Shown here: positions 22,578 through 33,900 of the stretch, one piece after another
Position numbering within the stretch: position 1 is the stretch's first letter
How the letters are laid out: each line of letters begins with the position of its first letter
NCBI RefSeq assembly: GCF_041146795.1
Contig: NC_135170.1
Location: 9,930,533-9,994,532 of the forward strand
DNA from: Maylandia zebra
Lineage: Eukaryota; Chordata; Actinopteri; Cichliformes; Cichlidae
Reading direction: 5' to 3'
Length of the DNA stretch: 64,000 nucleotides
Position numbers and translations under genes: made by a program
Notes under the pieces: generated by a model
Told to the model about the DNA's origin: nothing
The model's database searches: none
Seen by the model: only the letters and a program-made list of their open reading frames with translations

Positions 22578-25500
22578 CTGGAAAGATGAAGAGAAACAAC
22601 AACAACAAAATCACTGTCAGAAGAGCATTTTCCTTCCTGTCACCAGTTAAGCAATTTTTTTTATAAAGGAGTTCTCTTCTGACCTTTGCTCTGAGAGATG
22701 ACCTGTGTCAGGGTGAAGTCCTGCCAGGTCATGTGCTCAAGGTGATGTTTCTCCAATGCCCTCTGGATCACCTGTGCAGTTTTGTCCTGGCTGGTCAGCT
22801 ATGAAAAACAAAGAATAACGAGTGCTGTTACACATAAACACACACACACAATAGTGAAGACGGAAGTTCATGGGCCACTGCGTTTAAGGAGCATTACCTC
22901 TTTGGCTCATATTACACATTCAAAGAGCACTGCAATAGCAATAGAAGCATTCTGAGCCTTAAGGTGTAGCCCTGTCCCACTCACAACTGTGACCTTCACA
23001 GAAAAGCTTATTTTCAGCAGTTGGAACAAAGTTTCTCCGCCCTCAAATCTGAATTTACCGTTACCATAAAAGTCTGACTTTGTGACAAATGATGAGAAGG
23101 ATCAGTTCTCCTGATCACATCCACTGAGAATGAACTACTCGCTGTAGCACTTGTTTTAAGGATATAACTGAAGCTGGTTTCACTTCTAAAGGTTACCTCT
23201 ACTTTTGCAGATATGAACGATATAAGGCAAATTATTTGAATCGTAGGTATTCACACTAACTCCACCCCAAGATAGAAAAGCAGTAACAGGTGAAGTAAAC
23301 GCAAAAGGCCAATCATATGTTCTGATAGTCGTTATGGTCGAACTGAATGAAGATTTGAATAAAGGGGCAGATTTGCTAAGTGGGGCAAATTATTGTGCTG
23401 CTGCAGTTCAAAGTTGTATAATTTGTATACAAAGACCCAGCCAGCTCACTTCATTCTACCAAGGGAGGGTAAAATATCAGCAGACCCAATGAGGGAAAGC
23501 GACACAGGCCTACTAACTAAAATAATACAGTGTAAGTTCAGGTTTTATGCATGCGTTGCCTTGCACTGAAAACAGAAAGGCGATTCAAGTTGATGAGGAG
23601 GCTGAAGGAGTGTTTTTGTTATAAAGGGATAACTTCTGATAGAAATCGTTGGGTGCTACGCATGAGATCCTGAGAAGTGAGACTCAGGTGGAGTCCAGGA
23701 TTTATTCAGAGGACAGCTGCATGGTTACAAAATATTCCACCAGTATGTCCTGTACGATGTGTAGAACAGTAAATATCATTTACTTTTTGTTTACAGATGA
23801 CTAAGTGTAATTAGAGATCTTTAAAAAAAACAAGCAAGAAAATAAACAAACTGTCAAATTCTCCAGTTACTGAACATCATACATCACAACGCGAGGATGA
23901 ACTCACCAGGATACTTTTGTACATGTTGCCATTGTTGTGGCCCAGATCCACGCTCACCCTGATGATGCAAGAGTCATCCACCTGACGGTTGTACACGGGC
24001 AGTGAGGTCATAGACACCGAGCGCTTGTGGTGGGCTGCTTGAGGCTTCGGCCGTGCCCCCCCACAGGGCGAGGCTGCAGAGCTGAGGTCTGCTTGGCAGT
24101 CAGGGGAGTCTGCAGACGAAGCAGCTGAGATGCTGGGAGAGGACGAGGAAGAGGAGGACGAGGACAAAGAGAAGGACTCGGATACGTTGTTGTAAGAGCT
24201 GTGAAAGGACTGCAGAGGACAGAAGATGGGGGACAGAAATGAGAGAAAGAAGACTGCTGAGTATTATTGTGTCAGAGTATTTGAAGCCTTTCACAAGTGT
24301 CTGGTCTGCAGGGGAAAGCTAGGCTATTGAACCATGGTGAAGCAGAGGACTGTAGCCCATTAAACACTACTCCAGCTCAGCTAAGCACCTCCTCGATACA
24401 AACTCCACTTGTGGAGAGCTCACGCTAGTTTCGATTGCCCTTTTGTGAAGTAGAGATTATGTAACTTTTTCAGTTTTTAAAAAGACATTCAGTGCATTTT
24501 ACTTCTGAAAGCTAATCAATTCATAGAATCACTTTATAACAAAAACACTTCCCATGTTTCAGAGGTTTGTCTGACTGCTTTAAAAAGGGTAATTGTTTGT
24601 ACAGTGTAAACAGTGACTTATTCTAAAACCGAGAGACCCAGTCTGAAGGCACAGCGTGACAAAGCTTTCAACAAAGGCTCCACTGTTAATGCAGCCAATG
24701 ACAAAGGATGGACACAAAACATTCGGGGAAATTACTACAATGATGCACGCAGCTAAACACGGCCGTTTACCTGCAGCTTGATGGAACAGTTTGGGTTTGG
24801 GGAGGACAGATCTTCCATCTCAGACCCACTGGATCCAGAAGATGAAAGACTGATCTGGTCAGCAGGCGGTTTCTTAGTGCCGTCACTCGCCATCTTGAGA
24901 CTGAAGACAGAATGAGCTTTCATTAGAAATGCCACACCATTCAGTTACTTGAACAATGTAGTTTAATACCAGAGTATACACATCACACGATTCACTTCCA
25001 TTTTACTGCATACCACAAGTTGTAATCTAAACATCTCATTGTTCTTATAGTGAGGTAAAACATGTAATGTGAACCAACAGTGGCTTTACTCCAAGTTTTG
25101 CGTGCAGCTCTTTGTGCTTAGTATAATGTGCATGTTTGAATATGCAAACTGGACTATAGCATGAGACTCACAAGGAGAGTTTCATCGAGAGTGTGCGCTG
25201 GCTCCATGGAGGTGGCGAACACAAGTCCACAGGAGGCTCCAGGCGTCTCGACAGCTCGTAGCTGTAATAAGAAGATGTTACTGAGCACCAGGGTACCTGA
25301 CATCTTACTGACATATCACTTCATTCCAAACTCAAAAAATTAAACTCAGAAAAAGAACTCGAAAAAAAGCACAGGCAGACTTTCAGACTTTCTGAAAGGT
25401 GCTAGCGAACATTCCCCCATTCTCAATTCTCAGTTTGCACATCCTCTCCTCCGCATGTTAGTCAGCGCCAGAGTTTGGTGCACAGAAGGTGAGGAAGATA

Positions 25501-28500
25501 CAAGAGGGGGGAGTCGAGGCATTTTACAAAGTCAGACATCTTTGACTGAAGCAATCTCAGGTAAATAGGACATTTGACACAGCTGCATCATGTCTAGGGT
25601 GAGTTACCAATTTACAACATGACACAATGAGACAAAGCCATCATGCATATTTTAAATGTCAGACACACATAAGCAATGAAGGGCAGCAGGTTTGGCAACA
25701 CTGATTATTTATATAATCAGTGTTGCCAAATACATATATATATTATATTTTTTTTATATATAAAAAGAGTGGAGAGTACTCTTAGAGTGTGGCTAGAAAC
25801 ACCCCTGCCATTTCACATCAGCTACAAGAATAAGCGTGTTTATTTAAAAAATAAAAAATAAAAAAAAACCCTCATATAACACCTCGGGTTCATTCCAATA
25901 ATCCAATCCAACAATTAGCTTATGAATACAAAAGGATTTGTTCTTCTACCACCAAAAAGTCAGTGGAAACATTATCAAATGATCCTTTGAGTGGAGTAAT
26001 ATCAAAGGAAAGCAGCTTTATTCATCCAAATGGAGATTTAACAATCACATGACAGTATTATGTATATTATGTCTTCTCTGATGGCCTTCCTTTCATGTCC
26101 ATGTTAAAATCAGGGTGTTTCAGCTCACCTCTCCTGATCAGTGAGCAGCTTGTGTCTCTGCAGCCAGGCAGCAATGCGGGGCTGGTGTCCGAGACTGTAT
26201 TGGGAACAGGAAGCCTGCAGCAGACGGATCTGTGACAGAACATCAAATTCCTGTAGGCAAGGAGAGGCATGTTGATGAATAAACAGATAAACCAGGCTGA
26301 CAGTTGCTTCCGCATAGTGACACAACAACGAGATTCTTTATGGTTACACAGCTTTTGTGTTTTAATCACAGTCTGTGCAAATCTTAAAGAAAAAAAAAAA
26401 AGCTTTCAGCCTGACACTTACTAAGGTGTAGGAATGTAAATGTTCAAACTCAGTTAACAAAGAGCTGACGGTCTTATATGCACAACTATGCCTTCCCCCT
26501 CTCCCCCCTCCCAGCAGTCAAAAACAAAGCCAAACAAAAACAAGGAGTGACAATAAAAAACACTTACTCTCCTCCTCTTCTCAAAGTTTATAAGTCCACC
26601 CTGTAAAAACAGTACACTGTTAGTATTTCATTTATTATATTGTAATTGCGAAGTGACACAAATTGAAGTGACAGCACTAAATTAAATGATACACCCTTAT
26701 GTTTTTCCAGTTTAGTTATCAGGGGTGATTTATGCACTGAAAACGGAGTTCTCCATGATAAAAGTAGTTTCCCAGGCCAAGATGATAACACCAAAACACA
26801 GTAACTGGGAAACCGAAATGGCTGAATGAGCCAAAAAGTCTCTCAGTTACTACTAGAACCAAGTTTATTTATCTGTATATAAATGGGCAAAATGGAGTTT
26901 TCCTGAGGCTGAAGTTTATATGTTTATAATCTCCCATGAAGAGCATCTGATGGCAGCGCATACATCATTTAATCAGGTTTCAAAGTATATAGTGTTGCAT
27001 ACATACTGAGTGTATCCAACACATTGTGAACACTTTGAACCCTTAAGTCTATGAAATAATATCCAGAGGACGTGTTAGACAAAAGTACCTCCACAGTGTC
27101 TGGCAGAGCAGTGTCCAGCATGGTGAGGACGGTCAGATACGTGCCGAGGTATGGAACCGCTCCACTTGATGTACTCTGCAGGCAGACGACACGTAAGCAC
27201 ACAGCTAATAGGGAAACAGTTATATTTTCTTGTGCCAATATAGCTGGTCTTTTATTGCTTTATTGTGGCTAATGGGTTAAAATTTACAACATTCAGACAA
27301 GACAGGACCTGTTAGCAGCACTGTGAGGTCTTATTACAACCCAGGAGAATGTGCATATGACTCATACAAGACCCCAGCCAGGTCTATTATTACTGTCCTA
27401 TAATCCTGGTGATCTGAGGCCATTTGAAACTTGCTCAGCACTGAGTGGAGCTAAACATAGTTTGGGGCTTGTGCCATGATAGATAGATACTCCACCCACA
27501 CTCAGGGAAATCAGCTCTCTTGTGCCTTGCTGAAATGTAGGACAGGGATTTTTTGCATGAATCCCTTTTCAAAAGCTGAAAACAAATTCTGCATCACATG
27601 AAAAGAGAGTCCTAGGATGACGTTGTAGTATCAGCTTACGTCAAATTCAGCCATAAATGACACTGGTTGCATCGCATGTTGTCAGAACCCTGTCACCCCC
27701 CCACCCCCACCCCACCCTGAAGAATGGCTTACCATCTGTCTGGAGAGTGGACACCGTTTCAATATCCTTGGAGAAACGTTATCAGGCGTGGGACCTCCAT
27801 CCTGTCACAGAGTCAGACAAAGCTATATTCAGTTCAGTGTTATTTGGATCATTTCCCCTCCCGTCTGTGTGCTCTTAGTGTTCAGTATATGTATGTAAAG
27901 CAGCATGTAAAAGATGCGTGTGCCAGCTTATGAAACAGTACAGCCTCTACTTGTTTCTTTGGTGCAATATTAGACTTTATTACACATTAACTCAGATATC
28001 CTGTTTAACAGTTAGCTTTCAAAGGAAGAGAGGCTTGCAAGCTTCACGACTCTCAAAACAGACTCAAGCTCCCTATAAGAGGGAGTGACTGTTTTTACAT
28101 CAATAAAAAACACTGGCTGAATAAAACACTGAAAAGTGGAGGGGGAGGTCATTTTTCACTGAATAAAGCATGTTATTGTGAAGCTGCGGTTGCTATGTAC
28201 AGAAAGTTTTGGTGATCTAATCCATTTCTCTATTGAACACTTCTACAGTAGCCAGACACAAGATACGGCTGACACAGTTGCCGCAAGGAGACAAAACTTA
28301 AAAGAAGAGAAATTGAAAACATTGTGTTCTAGTTTGCCATCGAAACACCGGTAAACATTTCTGTACATATGAACTCAAAAATTAAACTTTCTTAAGAGTG
28401 AAAAAACAAAAAAACAAAAACAAACATGAAACAGGAAAACAATCACCTCCAAACTAATATTCTCCAAACTTTAAGCATGTGAAACAATCTTTGTAGCTTT

Positions 28501-31500
28501 TAAAACTTCAGATTCTGTTGTAATTTTAGCATTAATGTAAATTTACAATGTAAACAATTCAAGAGAAAACTAATCTCAGTGATTTCAATTAACCTCAAAT
28601 CATCTCAATTGACTGCTGAGAGAAAATTATGCACAGCTGCTCGGGCTGACTTCTCTGCACTGGTAAACATTAACCTTAGATCTGCACAGAGTTCAAGAAT
28701 CAACCCTATGCATTCACTGTGGAAATTTATAGGTGAAGAATTTAAATGTTTAGACTTTACAACATTAAAAACAATGATAATGAACCAGGAAACAGAAATT
28801 CCAATCAAATGTTTACCACTATCTCTGCATAGCTCTGAGCACCTGTGGGTTTATTTTGCCTGTTCGTTACCACGTTTCCCAGTAATGCCTTGTGAGTATC
28901 AAGGTTTCAGAATAGTATCAGAATCAAACCTTGCTCTAAGGAAATTTACACACCTGGTGTCAAATGATGCACCACTCAAACATGTAAACTTCTCATCAAG
29001 CAGCAGGTAAAATTTATGTTCTACTTCCTTCCCTGTCCCCTCTCTCCAAACTGCTCAGAGCAGATGGCTGCTCCTCCCAGAGCCTGGTTCTACCAGAGGC
29101 CTTTTCCTGTGAAAAGGGAGTTCTTCCTGCCCGCTGACGCCAGGTGTTGGTTATAAGGGATCATTGGTATTCCCCCCTCAATGTATTGTATTATAGGTCA
29201 TTTACCCTGAAGTAAGCTTTCAACATGGCACAAGTCTAAATGGACGAGTACAAGTGCAAACACTAAAGCATATGTAAGAAGTTTCAGTCTCACCTCCATC
29301 AGGAACTCTCTGTTGGTCAGAACACAATTCTCATCAGGGAAGGTCGCACAGAGGTTATCAAACGCAGCCACGTTATCTCTGCAAAGACAATGATAAAGAG
29401 CCACAGCCATCAGATATTTTAATTATTAACAATTATACTGGATGGCAGGAGTTAAAACTTGACATATTACTGCCTGTTTACACCATTAAAGGAAAACCAC
29501 AAAAAGTTGTGTCTCACTCATCTTTGAACTTAGAATTTGCTTACTGCAGCGTTTCATGACCGACCTATAATATGGGTCACAGCCCAGCATTTGCTGACCT
29601 GCTCCATAAATTGACCTTAATGAGGGTTCAAACCGCTCGTTAAATGATGATTATGTAGCAAACTACACAAACAGCAAAAGCAAAAGTGGCCTTTGAACCT
29701 GCAGTTATCCAACCATACCTGCTGACAGCCGCCCAGGTCTTCCTCAGCCTGTAAACGGCATTGGACTGCAGTGCCGACAGGATCGCCTTGAGAGAAGAGA
29801 AGTTCTTCAAGCGACGACACTCCTGTAGAATAAACTTGTACTCAGTGGATGCACATCATTTAAAAATAACCCATTAGTACTTCTTGTGTTGTGACTTAGA
29901 ACCAATATTAGCATCCAGACGCCTAAAAGATGCAACACAACCACAGCATTTCAACTGACCTGCGCTACTTTGATCCACTTCTCTATGATGCGAGCCCTTT
30001 GCGCTGGCGAGGTGGGAGCTAGAGGGGAGGAAGTGGGACTGCCATCTGTAGGCTGGCAGAGCAGCGACCCCATGACCTGGTTGGTGACTGCATTGAACTG
30101 TGCAATGGTTGCTCGGATGGTGGGCGACATGTTTTCCTTCTTGTCTCGCTGGGACCATACACAGCCCAGACACTGGTATGGGACCACTTTGGCAAAGAGA
30201 GCCTGGAACATCAAGAAAACCAAATCAGGCTCTGATCATTATAATACAACATGGGGGGAAATGGTGTAAAGTTCTCCTCTAACATACAGAGTCCACTTGA
30301 GTGAGCTGTTCAGCAATGGCTGCAGCAGAAAAATCCATGATGCCACCTTGATCCTGAGAGTTTTCACTGCCTGAATCTTCATCACCAGACCCCAGATCAT
30401 CTTGCTCAAGATCTGCAGAAGCAGAACTGCCACTTGATGCCACTTCTGAAAGAGCCAGCATCAGCAATAATCATAAAAGTGCAATCAGGCCTCGAAGTAA
30501 AGTTATGAAACAACTTGTTGTGCGTGGCCATAATTGCTGGGTCATGCTACGCAGCGAAGGATCACCTTCTTTCTGGAATGTCCTGAGCAGCTCCTCAGCT
30601 TGCCCGGCGAGTGAGCAAAAGTTGGGCTGGCTGCGCATGCTGTCATGCACCGCAGAGCTGATCCTCAGGTGATCCAAGAGCAACCGAAGCGCCGGGTGTA
30701 GGGGAGGGTCCCTGACGTCCTCGCTGTACTCATCCAACCACGTCTGGACAAAGGCCAACAGAGGGCTGGAGAAGGCAGGAGAAACGCCGTTACATTTTTA
30801 AATGACACATTAAGCCAAGGAGACACAGCAGAAACATAATAGAGACACGCTTCATATACACTTTACCTACCTCCGGTAACATTTGCCATTATCCAGATCT
30901 GACAAAACACTGTCTCTGGATATAAAAAACATAAACAAAAATTCATTTGTTATTGTTTTGTTTGCATATTATAAATACTTAAACCTGCTGCTAACCACAG
31001 TCTAAAACCTTTCTGTGCATAATAGCTGTTGTTGTAAGCCTCTGGCTAATGAGCACCTGCAAGCTACTGATTATTACATCAAAGCTGGCTGAAGGCCACT
31101 GCTTCATCAGGTGGAAACAACAGAAGAAAAGATACTCAAGCAACACAACAGCCAACTTTGCATGTACAACAAGCATCGGTACCTCTGAAAGAGTAGCTCT
31201 ATGAGCTTCGTGGGGCTGGTGAAGGTTCTGTACGTGGAGAGGAAGATCCTGCTGTAGTCCTGTTCCTGGCAGCCAAAGTCGAGGAGGTGATTTACAAGCA
31301 GGTCCAGGGTGGCGGCCTTCAGTCGTCGTACCTTGCAGGTTCGGTACTGCACGAAACCAGAGCATGGGCTCCCCTCAGTAGCGTTTGCGGAGGACGGGAC
31401 GGGCTCTCGACGCAGGGTGACCCCGTAAACGGCGCCGTCTTCCGTCTCTTCGCCCCACTCCTGCACTGGGTTCTGGGAACAAAGGCAGCGATCATCAGAG

Positions 31501-33439
31501 CTGAAAACATGCACAGACACACACACTGTATATACCGAAGAATGTTTCAGGTCACAACATTAGTGTCAGAGGTTGACACACAAAAAGGTAAAAATAGCAA
31601 GCCCTCACACCCAAACACACAGATGATCCTGCAGAAAAACGAGCACTACAAAAAGCCACACTGATCCCACATGAACCACAGCAACTACATAATATTTGTT
31701 TATAGTCATAACCAAGTCTACTATCGGTGCGCAAACAAGCTGTGCTAGCTTGAGAAAATACTTAGTACTCATTTTCACAACGCAGAAAGCTAGAATTTCC
31801 TAGAATTTTGTAGGTACACACAAATGTTTTTGGACAAATAGACCTTTTAGATCATAAGTTATCACATCAAATATTACATCAAAGCAAAATTCTCACTGAG
31901 CACAAAGTTGCCATCACAGTGAGCAATCAAGAAAATAATAAAATGGTGCACTGGAGGACTATAGTTGGTTAGTGCCAAGAGCAGGTGTCATGTTTTTAGT
32001 GAAACATACTGGTTTATCATTACATAAAGTTCAAACAAGACACCTGAAACTCAGTGCACTTAAGAAAGGGAAATGGAGGTTTAAAAAAAAAATTTAAAAA
32101 AAAAAAAAAAACTTGAATAGTCAGCACTTTTTTAAATATTATCATTGCAGCAGAGAGTAGCTGCATCATAATCTGCAAAGGTTGTTTGAAGGGAACCGAA
32201 AACATCTTTTTTTCTTTCTTTTTTTTTTAAAAAACACTCAAGACTGAAAATCAGCTGCAATATGAGGACAACTGTCAAATGTCACCAGTAACAACACTGA
32301 ACGGTTTCTCATCCATTTCTATGTCTACTTAATCTTGTCATCTCGTAAGTAAATAATGCTTCAGCTGAGGCTGAGATATCCTGAATTTAGGACATATAAG
32401 CTCAAATAAATAAATAAAAAGTTTCTTGATGTTGAAACCAAAGACATGTTGCTTTCACATTCTGAGAAAACTTTACACATTAACTCTGTACTGCACCTCT
32501 AGATGCTCATAGCCAGTGCCAAGCAATCTGGGTCACACGAAATTTGTTACTACTGTACACAGCTGAACAAGACTGAAAGCTCAGTACTGAAAACAGCGTC
32601 CCATAAGCTCAGTCCATATATGATATATGAGGTGGGCTTTGCACAGACACAAAGCTGATAAAAGTAACAGACTGTTAAAAGGCTCCGGACATCTCATTTA
32701 AACTGGTGGGAGGTCTTGCATGCTTTTTAGTCAATCATTTTTAAAAAGTCATTTTGCAGTGGCAAACGTTCAGCCTCCATGTCTGCTAACCAGTAACACT
32801 CCAGCCCCATTGTCCTTCATACTAACTGGAATCAGAGCAGCACAAATGGAAAACTGTTTTCCACTCACAGTGTCCCCAGTGTGCTGGCGGTACTAAGCAC
32901 TGCCAAATCCATCTCACAGTGAGAAAGCATAGATATTTATTATCTGACTCTGAGTGCAGCCGATCACTGAGGTTAACAAGCTGCTTTGGGGTTCAATGAT
33001 GGAGCTCATCCAGAGGACCCAACGAGACATAACCAGGGAAGCAAACATGTTGTCACACTTGAAATTCTGTAGGCCTAACGATACGTTTGAGTCACAGAAG
33101 CATGTGTAGGCATGAAAATGACGACTGCTATTCAAGTTGCAATTTTTCCCCCAAGCAAGCACTGCAGCTGGCACCGTGACAGCGTTCAAATAGTACAAAA
33201 TCAGCTTTTACCACCATAGCCCCTTTACTTGACAGGAGTGGGATTATTATGATAGATGGGAACACCTTTAAAACACATTCTGGAGGTCTTTAAACGTTTT
33301 AAAAAGCAATGCTATTCAAATGTAACGCCTGGGAGGAGGAAGCAGAGTTCGTGCAGCTTCACAGACGAGCCTGTGACAGCCCACAGCCACCTCCAGCACA
33401 TGTCTGATGACTTACCATTGTTATCTCCCATTTTCCCAT
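22438..33439 (-). CDS. rgl3: Ral guanine-nucleotide exchange factor, RalGDS/RGL family (probably rgl3); 17 coding exons
   Basis: The product would activate Ral GTPases (RalA/RalB) at membranes downstream of Ras. The exons, read right to left, are 33439-33416, 31472-31183, 30915-30871, 30765-30566, 30445-30288, 30202-29960, 29822-29719, 29378-29294, 27801-27733, 27175-27089, 26600-26568, 26250-26129, 25261-25172, 24900-24771, 24209-23907, 22798-22684 and 22577-22438. Every junction is GT-AG and the sum is 2238 nt, giving 745 residues plus stop. Domains: family N-terminus [13 protein letters not shown] (about 14-26); REM domain (about 50-170); CDC25-type RasGEF (about 225-490) with [19 protein letters not shown] and [15 protein letters not shown]; a serine-rich linker; and a C-terminal Ras-association domain (about 640-730) with NMYKSIL and ANVFYAM. 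The sequence resembles RGL3 most in the REM and early GEF region, and the RA domain also resembles RALGDS/RGL1. The slc44a2 and gcdh neighbours favour rgl3. The paralogue assignment is an inference. Confidence 0.85.
22684..22798 (-). CDS. rgl3: rgl3 coding exon 16: RA domain
   Basis: Residues 662-699. It begins [19 protein letters not shown], the RA-domain helix segment that contacts activated Ras in this family. The donor is GTCAG and the exon ends one base into a codon. Confidence 0.93.
23907..24209 (-). CDS. rgl3: rgl3 coding exon 15: serine-rich linker and RA start
   Basis: Residues 561-661 (303 nt, in phase at both ends). A run of nine serines within [15 protein letters not shown] is followed by a basic [12 protein letters not shown] segment. 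The first RA strands then follow, with CIIRVSV and NMYKSIL. The linker is low complexity, probably disordered and open to phosphorylation. Confidence 0.93.
24771..24900 (-). CDS. rgl3: rgl3 coding exon 14: linker
   Basis: Residues 517-560. It encodes [20 protein letters not shown] and an acidic SEMEDLSSP stretch between the GEF and RA domains. Frame continuity with exons 13 and 15 supports it even though linker sequence is poorly conserved. Confidence 0.87.
25172..25261 (-). CDS. rgl3: rgl3 coding exon 13: end of RasGEF domain
   Basis: Residues 487-516. Acceptor TTATTACAG. It begins [12 protein letters not shown], the usual end of the CDC25 homology region in RGL proteins, followed by a proline/serine-rich turn. 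The donor is TTGTGAGTC. Confidence 0.88.
25262..26128 (-). other. rgl3 intron 12 with perfect hairpin
   Basis: An 867-bp intron. It contains an 18-bp perfect inverted repeat with a 4-base loop (25691-25730) beside a TA-rich stretch (25731-25760). Apart from that it shows no feature I recognise. Confidence 0.8.
25691..25730. repeat. Perfect 18-bp inverted repeat (hairpin)
   Basis: Arm 25691-25708 (TTTGGCAACACTGATTAT) is exactly complementary to 25713-25730, with loop TTAT between them. It is followed by an AT-rich run. It may be a short palindromic transposon relic. The arms are short for a microRNA precursor, though not for other small hairpins. Confidence 0.9.
26129..26250 (-). CDS. rgl3: rgl3 coding exon 12: RasGEF domain
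   Basis: Residues 447-486. It encodes [15 protein letters not shown] and [14 protein letters not shown], the C-terminal helices of the CDC25 domain. Acceptor CCTACAG, donor GTGAGC. Confidence 0.94.
26568..26600 (-). CDS. rgl3: rgl3 coding exon 11 (33 nt): RasGEF domain
   Basis: Residues 436-446. This small exon encodes [11 protein letters not shown], the almost invariant GLINFEKRR motif of RalGDS-type exchange factors. Acceptor TTTTTACAG, donor GTAAGT. It is too short to appear as an open frame by itself. Confidence 0.95.
27089..27175 (-). CDS. rgl3: rgl3 coding exon 10: RasGEF domain
   Basis: Residues 407-435. It encodes [20 protein letters not shown], the structurally conserved PYLGxxLxxLxxLD motif of CDC25-type catalytic domains. 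The exon is in phase at both ends. Confidence 0.95.
27733..27801 (-). CDS. rgl3: rgl3 coding exon 9: variable RasGEF loop
   Basis: Residues 384-406, encoding [17 protein letters not shown] and a short end. It fills the loop between REFLME and GAVPYLG, which varies in length and sequence among RGL paralogues. Support comes from a good acceptor and donor, phase 0 on both sides and the total reading frame. Sequence conservation is low, so it could be a skipped or alternative exon. Confidence 0.8.
27802..29293 (-). other. rgl3 intron 8 with R1 repeat copy
   Basis: A 1.49-kb intron. It contains a plus-strand copy of the R1 dispersed repeat at 29036-29215. The 143-codon frame at 28579-29010 on the plus strand shows no domain and is not called a gene. 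Confidence 0.75.
29036..29215 (+). repeat. Dispersed repeat R1, copy 2
   Basis: Contains CTCCCAGAGCCTGGTTCTAC, CAGAGGCCTTTTCCTGTG and AAAAGGGAGTTCTTCCTGCC, in the same order as the nested repeat at 20595-20858. The 3' half is more diverged. Confidence 0.7.
29294..29378 (-). CDS. rgl3: rgl3 coding exon 8: RasGEF domain
   Basis: Residues 355-383. It encodes [17 protein letters not shown] and LTNREFLME, matching the FxxLxxxFSDxNNxLxxRELLM segment of the family. Acceptor TTTGCAG, donor GTGAGA. Confidence 0.93.
29719..29822 (-). CDS. rgl3: rgl3 coding exon 7: RasGEF catalytic core
   Basis: Residues 321-354. It encodes [20 protein letters not shown] and [12 protein letters not shown], the NFSSLxAIxSALQS signature shared by RalGDS family catalytic domains. 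Confidence 0.96.
29960..30202 (-). CDS. rgl3: rgl3 coding exon 6: RasGEF catalytic core
   Basis: Residues 240-320 (243 nt, in phase at both ends). It encodes [38 protein letters not shown] and [13 protein letters not shown]. These are hallmark segments of the RalGDS-type CDC25 domain. A serine/proline insert ([13 protein letters not shown]) lies between the last two. Confidence 0.96.
30288..30445 (-). CDS. rgl3: rgl3 coding exon 5: acidic linker and RasGEF start
   Basis: Residues 187-239. An acidic run ([17 protein letters not shown]) is followed by [16 protein letters not shown], where the RasGEF domain begins. The donor is GTATGT. Confidence 0.92.
30566..30765 (-). CDS. rgl3: rgl3 coding exon 4: end of REM domain
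   Basis: Residues 120-186. It encodes [17 protein letters not shown] and [11 protein letters not shown], the second half of the RasGEF N-terminal (REM) domain, which stabilises the catalytic domain. Donor GAAGGTGATC. Confidence 0.92.
30871..30915 (-). CDS. rgl3: rgl3 coding exon 3 (45 nt)
   Basis: Residues 105-119, encoding [14 protein letters not shown]. The acceptor is TATCCAG at 30916 and upward. A closer AG would bring an in-frame stop, which selects this one. The donor is GTAGGT. The exon joins the two halves of the REM domain in frame. Confidence 0.85.
31183..31472 (-). CDS. rgl3: rgl3 coding exon 2: N-terminus and REM domain
   Basis: Residues 9-104. It encodes [20 protein letters not shown], the conserved RGL N-terminal motif, then [18 protein letters not shown] and [20 protein letters not shown] of the REM domain. 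Acceptor TTCCCAG, donor AGGTACC. Confidence 0.95.
31473..33415 (-). other. rgl3 intron 1 (1.94 kb)
   Basis: No repeat family or gene was recognised. It includes two A/T homopolymer tracts (about 32080-32111 and 32205-32234). First introns often carry regulatory elements, but I see no specific one. Confidence 0.7.
33416..33439 (-). CDS. rgl3: rgl3 coding exon 1 (start codon)
   Basis: A 24-nt coding part, MGKWEITM, in phase with exon 2. The ATG at 33437-33439 has G at -3 and G at +4. The donor is GTAAGT. The exon was chosen because it gives the only short in-frame leader ending in a strong donor before the conserved [11 protein letters not shown] exon. A further upstream alternative first exon cannot be excluded. 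Confidence 0.72.
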
Positions 33440-33562
33440 TTCGCCTGGTCGCTCAAGGAGCGCTGAGTTTCATCTCAACAGGTCCTGAACCTAAAATGAA
33501 CTTCCAGCCTTCCCGAAGAGTAGGGTCAGGGCTTCATCTTCGTGTGATAACTTATTCCTATG

Positions 33563-33600
<38 letters not shown>

Positions 33601-33900
33601 CTCCAATAATTTCGTCTCGAACTACATTCGCACGCCTTTTACAATTAGCGGTAAATCCCGACTTTCAGCGGACCGTCTTCGTTACATTTGATGCCGATAT
33701 ACAAACGCGTAGGGTGGTTTCCATATATTTAAACCAACGCGGACGGCATCTTGACCCGCAGTAGTCCTCTAACACCCTCTGCGGACTCTCCTCGTCGACA
33801 GTCTCCCTGACTAACCGAACCTCCTCGGCTTTATAAACAGGAGGCGACTCCTGGAGCCGAGTGAGTGCTGAGGTGTGTCTGTGAGCGGAGGGGGCGCATT
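33440..33900 (-). promoter_or_regulatory. Probable rgl3 5' UTR and promoter
   Basis: The region upstream of the start codon is locally richer in CG dinucleotides than its surroundings. It contains a (GT)14 tract at 33569-33596 and, on the minus strand, TTTATAAAGC at 33828-33837, which could act as a TATA-like element. The start site has not been determined. Confidence 0.45.
33569..33596. repeat. (GT)14 microsatellite in rgl3 5' region
   Basis: 28 bp of pure GT about 130 bp upstream of the rgl3 start codon. Its length could vary between individuals. Confidence 0.95.

Noticed and set aside
28579..29010. 143-codon plus-strand frame in rgl3 intron 8
   Set aside because: No domain, signal or membrane pattern; antisense to a well-supported gene; ordinary AT-rich composition that gives long frames by chance.
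29874..30269. Long frames antisense and out of frame to rgl3 exon 6
   Set aside because: They are shadows of the GC-richer coding exon; the true frame contains the RasGEF motifs.
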